Source: an uncultured Lachnoclostridium sp.
GTDB taxonomy: Bacteria > Bacillota > Clostridia > Lachnospirales > Lachnospiraceae
Length of the DNA stretch: 10,108 nucleotides
Assembly (NCBI GenBank): GCA_958425285.1
Contig: CATZVV010000044.1
Span: 1 to 10,108, forward strand
Direction of reading: 5' to 3'
The position numbers and the translations under genes were made by a program. The notes under the pieces were generated by a model, which did no database searches, was not told the DNA's origin, and worked only from the letters and a program-made list of their open reading frames with translations. Each line of letters begins with the position of its first letter. The stretch's first letter is position 1. Positions 7,693-10,108 of this stretch are shown here, piece after piece.

Positions 7693-7777
7693 TTCTTCCC
7701 TCGTTCTTCCTTTCCCCTAATCCGCATCATCCCCGGTGCATAGCTCGTTTCTATGCTGCCTTCGTGATGTATTCCAT

Positions 7778-9571
7778 TTATTGGTTTTTCTTTTTTGAGA
7801 CGATCTCCGCGACTTTGCGCTTGACGGCTTTTCGGTTTTCCTCGAAATCTTCCTCCGTTGTAGTTGTAAAGTCCCTTTCACAGTCTCTGAGTCGTGCCAT
7901 ATTCTCAGCAAATATAACCTCTATAGTTTTCAAATCCTTGATTTCCTCTGCATTGCAGAAGCTCCTGGAGAGAATCGCACGGGTTGAACCCAGTCGATAA
8001 TGCTCCTTAACAATCCACTCCGCTGGCAGCGTACCTTCACCTATTCTTGCGATGCCACCAAAGCCATAAGGAATACCGGTGGCTGCAATCTTCTTGCACA
8101 GAGATTCCACGGTGCCGTTGGACAGCAACTCGAACATGAAGGTCAGACCATAACTCAGATGCAGGTCATTCAGTCCGATGTGGATTTCATCAAAGCCGCC
8201 CAACTCAAGCACCTGGTCAAGGCACTCTACCGCTTCCTTTGTTTCCAGCAGCAATGTGGTCTTTACCCGGCCATTGACAAAGCCGAGAAACTGCTTCACA
8301 TCATCCAAGCTTTTCCACATGGGCAGCATAATCATGTCTGCACCAGCAGCGATGACCTGATTGATTTCCTCCTCAGAACCGGGGTTAATCGGATTGACCC
8401 GCACCAGTACCTCCGAGGTAGTCAGAACATTTGAGATTACCTCAATATCGTGTATGCAGTGGTGGGATTTCACGGTATTCAGATTTTTCTGACGTTCTTC
8501 CTTGCCCAGCGTCTCCAAATCAATCCAGACCCTCTGAACGCCATTCTTCTCTGCAATCTGAGCTACCGTTGGATCATTGGTAATGTACATGAGCGCCAAG
8601 GGTGTCTGTAATTCAATAACCAGACGATTGTTCTTGACGTACATTGCCTTCATGGCATGATGCTCTGTTATATGTTTAGCCGCTTGTTTGCCATTGGCGC
8701 ACTTGCGGTGAACACCGTTGATTACCAGCTCCACTTCGCTGGTTGCGTATTCCACCATAGCGCTGACGGTCATGGAGCCCCAGGATTCCTGGAAATAACC
8801 AACATAATCCTGAACTTCCAGATTCAGCTCATCGCAGATTTCACGCACACGCTTACGAACCACACCCGGCATGGTTGTGTCCGCCAGTATGACGCTTTCA
8901 ACCCCATAGGTTTTCGTTGCATCTGCAATAGCGTCCACACCGCCCACCACAGGAATTCCTTCCATCATGGTTCCGAAGCTGTATTCACGGAAATCAATCA
9001 TGCAGACTGGGGTCATCGCCCGGTTCTGGTCGCGTTCCATGTGGCGAAGCACCTGATGAGCAGTCTCGCCAACGCCTACCACCATGACTTTCTTTGATGG
9101 TCCACCGCTACGCCTTCTGGCTCTTGAGCGCTCCATCTCCAACATCAGCATTCGGAAGGAAAGCCGACTGGCCACAATCAAAGCCAGCTGAATGATCGCA
9201 CCAAGCGCATAATAGGTTAATGGCATCCGCGTGGTGATCAGCAGAGTACCTGCAATATGTCCCACGCAGGTCACGATGTTCGCCATCAGGATTCGATTCA
9301 GGTCCTCCGTACTGGTGTATTTCCATCTACGGGTGTACAACCGGAATCCGCTGAAAACGATCAGGCAGAACACTGTGTAATAAGGTACAAACTTCCAAAA
9401 CTCCGGGACATACCTGACTGCCCACTCATTGAATTCATTGTTTACATAAAATCGAATCACCAGGGCCATGTAATAAGCCAGATTCACGGCAACGGCATCA
9501 AATAGAACCAGTGCCAGTTGGATCAGATTAGAGCGAGTTAACGCCCATTTCTTCTTTCCAACCTCCCCCAT
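7778..9571 (-). CDS. Membrane PglF/CapD-type N-terminus fused to HpcH/HpaI aldolase-like barrel
   Basis: The 597 residues fall into three parts. Residues 15-140 hold about four membrane helices like those at the front of PglF/CapD and WbaP-type proteins. Residues 160-255 form a nucleotide-binding-like Rossmann domain: KKVMVVGVGETAHQVL, then IPVVGGVDAIADATKTYGVE, then VILAD. In PglF/CapD a dehydratase (SDR) domain with GxxGxxG and YxxxK should follow; none is seen. Instead, after a linker (255-325), residues 325-590 are an HpcH/HpaI-like barrel with Arg391, Glu443 in LLETKEAVECLD and Asp469 in HIGLNDLHLSYG. It is thus unlikely to be a 4,6-dehydratase. The ATG at 9571 has AGGAGG seven bases upstream. 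The gene is more GC-rich than its neighbours (hand counts of four 60-base lines gave 47-62%). It would sit at the membrane with the barrel in the cytoplasm. Confidence 0.88.
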   Translation of the reverse strand: MGEVGKKKWALTRSNLIQLALVLFDAVAVNLAYYMALVIRFYVNNEFNEWAVRYVPEFWKFVPYYTVFCLIVFSGFRLYTRRWKYTSTEDLNRILMANIVTCVGHIAGTLLITTRMPLTYYALGAIIQLALIVASRLSFRMLMLEMERSRARRRSGGPSKKVMVVGVGETAHQVLRHMERDQNRAMTPVCMIDFREYSFGTMMEGIPVVGGVDAIADATKTYGVESVILADTTMPGVVRKRVREICDELNLEVQDYVGYFQESWGSMTVSAMVEYATSEVELVINGVHRKCANGKQAAKHITEHHAMKAMYVKNNRLVIELQTPLALMYITNDPTVAQIAEKNGVQRVWIDLETLGKEERQKNLNTVKSHHCIHDIEVISNVLTTSEVLVRVNPINPGSEEEINQVIAAGADMIMLPMWKSLDDVKQFLGFVNGRVKTTLLLETKEAVECLDQVLELGGFDEIHIGLNDLHLSYGLTFMFELLSNGTVESLCKKIAATGIPYGFGGIARIGEGTLPAEWIVKEHYRLGSTRAILSRSFCNAEEIKDLKTIEVIFAENMARLRDCERDFTTTTEEDFEENRKAVKRKVAEIVSKKKNQ

Positions 9572-9654
9572 GGGAATACCTCCTCAATATTTCCACATTT
9601 TCAGATTTATATCGAAACAATCTGTCCGAAAACAGACTTTAGTTCTTTTATGAA
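9572..9654. other. Spacer between palindromic repeat B and the fusion gene
   Basis: Together with repeat B this completes the 305-base stretch without an intact gene. It carries the AGGAGG ribosome binding site of the fusion gene at its end and two short hairpins on the minus strand, GTTC/GAAC (near 9642-9655) and TCTGT/ACAGA (9621-9636). Neither is followed by a convincing T-run, so I do not call a terminator. No clear -35/-10 pair is seen. Confidence 0.4.
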
Positions 9655-9889
9655 CGACAAATAGCCCACCGCCAGACATGACGTGTGAGCTAAGTCAATT
9701 CCTCCTTATAAGATTTTCTACTCAGGATTGTGGGTCAATTCATGAGTATCCAAGAAGCCATCTTCACCTCTCGGATTCTCTGACCTACTCCAGTTTCCGT
9801 AGAAAATTTCAAATAACGGGACTGACTTAGAGCCGAAAATCCTTGTAAATTCAAGGCTTTTTCTTGGTTGTCCCTATTATACAGCTATC
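9655..9889 (-). repeat. Long imperfect palindromic repeat, copy B
   Basis: Second copy of the element at 6307-6552, same orientation, 235 bp. Shared blocks on the plus strand are CGACAAATAGCC at the left, CTAAGTCAA, CCTCCTTAT, a GTGGGTCAA block at 9730-9738, TATCCAAGAAGCCAT at 9748-9762, and the long right end CCTTGTAAATTCAAGG through GCTATC (9841-9889). The arms 9687-9720 and 9797-9834 are complementary, and a central hairpin spans 9749-9775. Between the copies the arms differ in sequence but remain paired. For example, 9818-9825 with 9695-9702 corresponds to 6482-6489 with 6356-6363 in copy A. It lies between a truncated aminotransferase and the fusion gene. Confidence 0.8.
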
Positions 9890-10108
9890 ACCTCATCACC
9901 AGGACCAACACCCAAAAGTCTTAAAATTGATTCCAGACACGCAGTCGCTGAATTAAGACAGACTGCCTTATCCACATTACAAAAGTCTGCTATTTTTTTT
10001 TCGAATAACTTCGTCCTAGGTCCAGTAGTTATCCAACCACTTTGTACTGCCTCTACAATTTCATTTATTTCATCCGCGCCAACATCTGGTGGACTAAATG
10101 GTATCTTT
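9877..10108 (-). pseudogene. DegT/DnrJ/EryC1/StrS aminotransferase remnant (5' end outside window)
   Basis: Reading from the right edge, 76 codons give the classic N-terminus of this family: KIPFSPPDVGADEINEIVEA, then SGWITTGPRTKLFEKKIADF, then a PLP phosphate-binding region, NSATACLESILRLLGVGPGD, and EVIAV followed by TAA. Intact members have about 370-400 residues, so about 300 are missing, including the Asp and Lys that hold PLP. The break falls exactly where repeat B begins, and the final codons and stop lie in repeat sequence. No rest of the gene is found beyond the repeat. It is different from the intact aminotransferase at 4337-5623, whose N-terminus diverges. It cannot be an active enzyme as it stands. 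The start codon is probably just outside the window. Confidence 0.85.

Noticed and set aside
7693..7777. Hairpin GCATAG/CTATGC in the gap between the two aldolase genes
   Set aside because: The stem is short and has no T-run or second copy, so it is not evidence of a terminator or a repeat.
9655..9889. EAR or LoaP-type antitermination RNA of polysaccharide operons
   Set aside because: The context is suggestive, but the element occurs twice inside the operon, at truncated gene ends, and I cannot match its conserved blocks to the known motifs.

Overview
The window looks like part of a surface-polysaccharide (capsule or exopolysaccharide) gene cluster from a low-GC Firmicute, most likely a gut clostridium of the Lachnospiraceae type. 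The reasons are AT-rich DNA, strong AGGAGG-type ribosome binding sites, and tightly packed, co-directional sugar genes. All genes supported here lie on the minus strand, so transcription runs from high to low coordinates. The genus assignment is inference, since no rRNA or marker gene is present.

In transcription order: a DegT-type aminotransferase cut off after 76 visible codons (10108-9877); a ~235-bp palindromic repeat (9889-9655); a two-part protein joining a membrane/PglF-type N-terminus to an HpcH/HpaI (CitE-like) aldolase barrel (9571-7778); a stand-alone paralogue of that barrel (7692-6871); a sugar-phosphate transferase missing its C-terminal third (6870-6490); a second copy of the palindromic repeat (6552-6307); a PglD-like acyltransferase relative without the usual catalytic histidine (6251-5739); an intact DegT aminotransferase (5623-4337); an intact initiating phosphoglycosyl transferase (4295-3639); an intact PglD-type acetyltransferase (3642-3046); a PglA-like GT4 glycosyltransferase (3043-1955); a CE4-type polysaccharide deacetylase (1958-975); and a second GT4 glycosyltransferase running off the left edge (974-1).

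The left two thirds read as a coherent pathway. The aminotransferase and PglD-type acetyltransferase would make a UDP-4-acetamido-4,6-dideoxy sugar such as UDP-diNAc-bacillosamine. The phosphoglycosyl transferase would load it onto undecaprenyl phosphate. The GT4 enzymes would extend the repeat unit and the deacetylase would trim N-acetyl groups. The 4,6-dehydratase (PglF/CapD catalytic domain) needed for this is not in the window. The only PglF-like protein has an aldolase barrel where the dehydratase domain should be.

The right third is mosaic. Two unrelated genes are both truncated at the same border of a repeated ~240-bp imperfect palindrome, and the next gene starts just beyond each copy. 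The fusion gene between them is more GC-rich than its neighbours. This suggests the locus was assembled by recombination or insertion at these elements. The elements' arms differ in sequence between copies but keep base pairing, so a structured RNA or a hairpin-forming mobile element are both possible.
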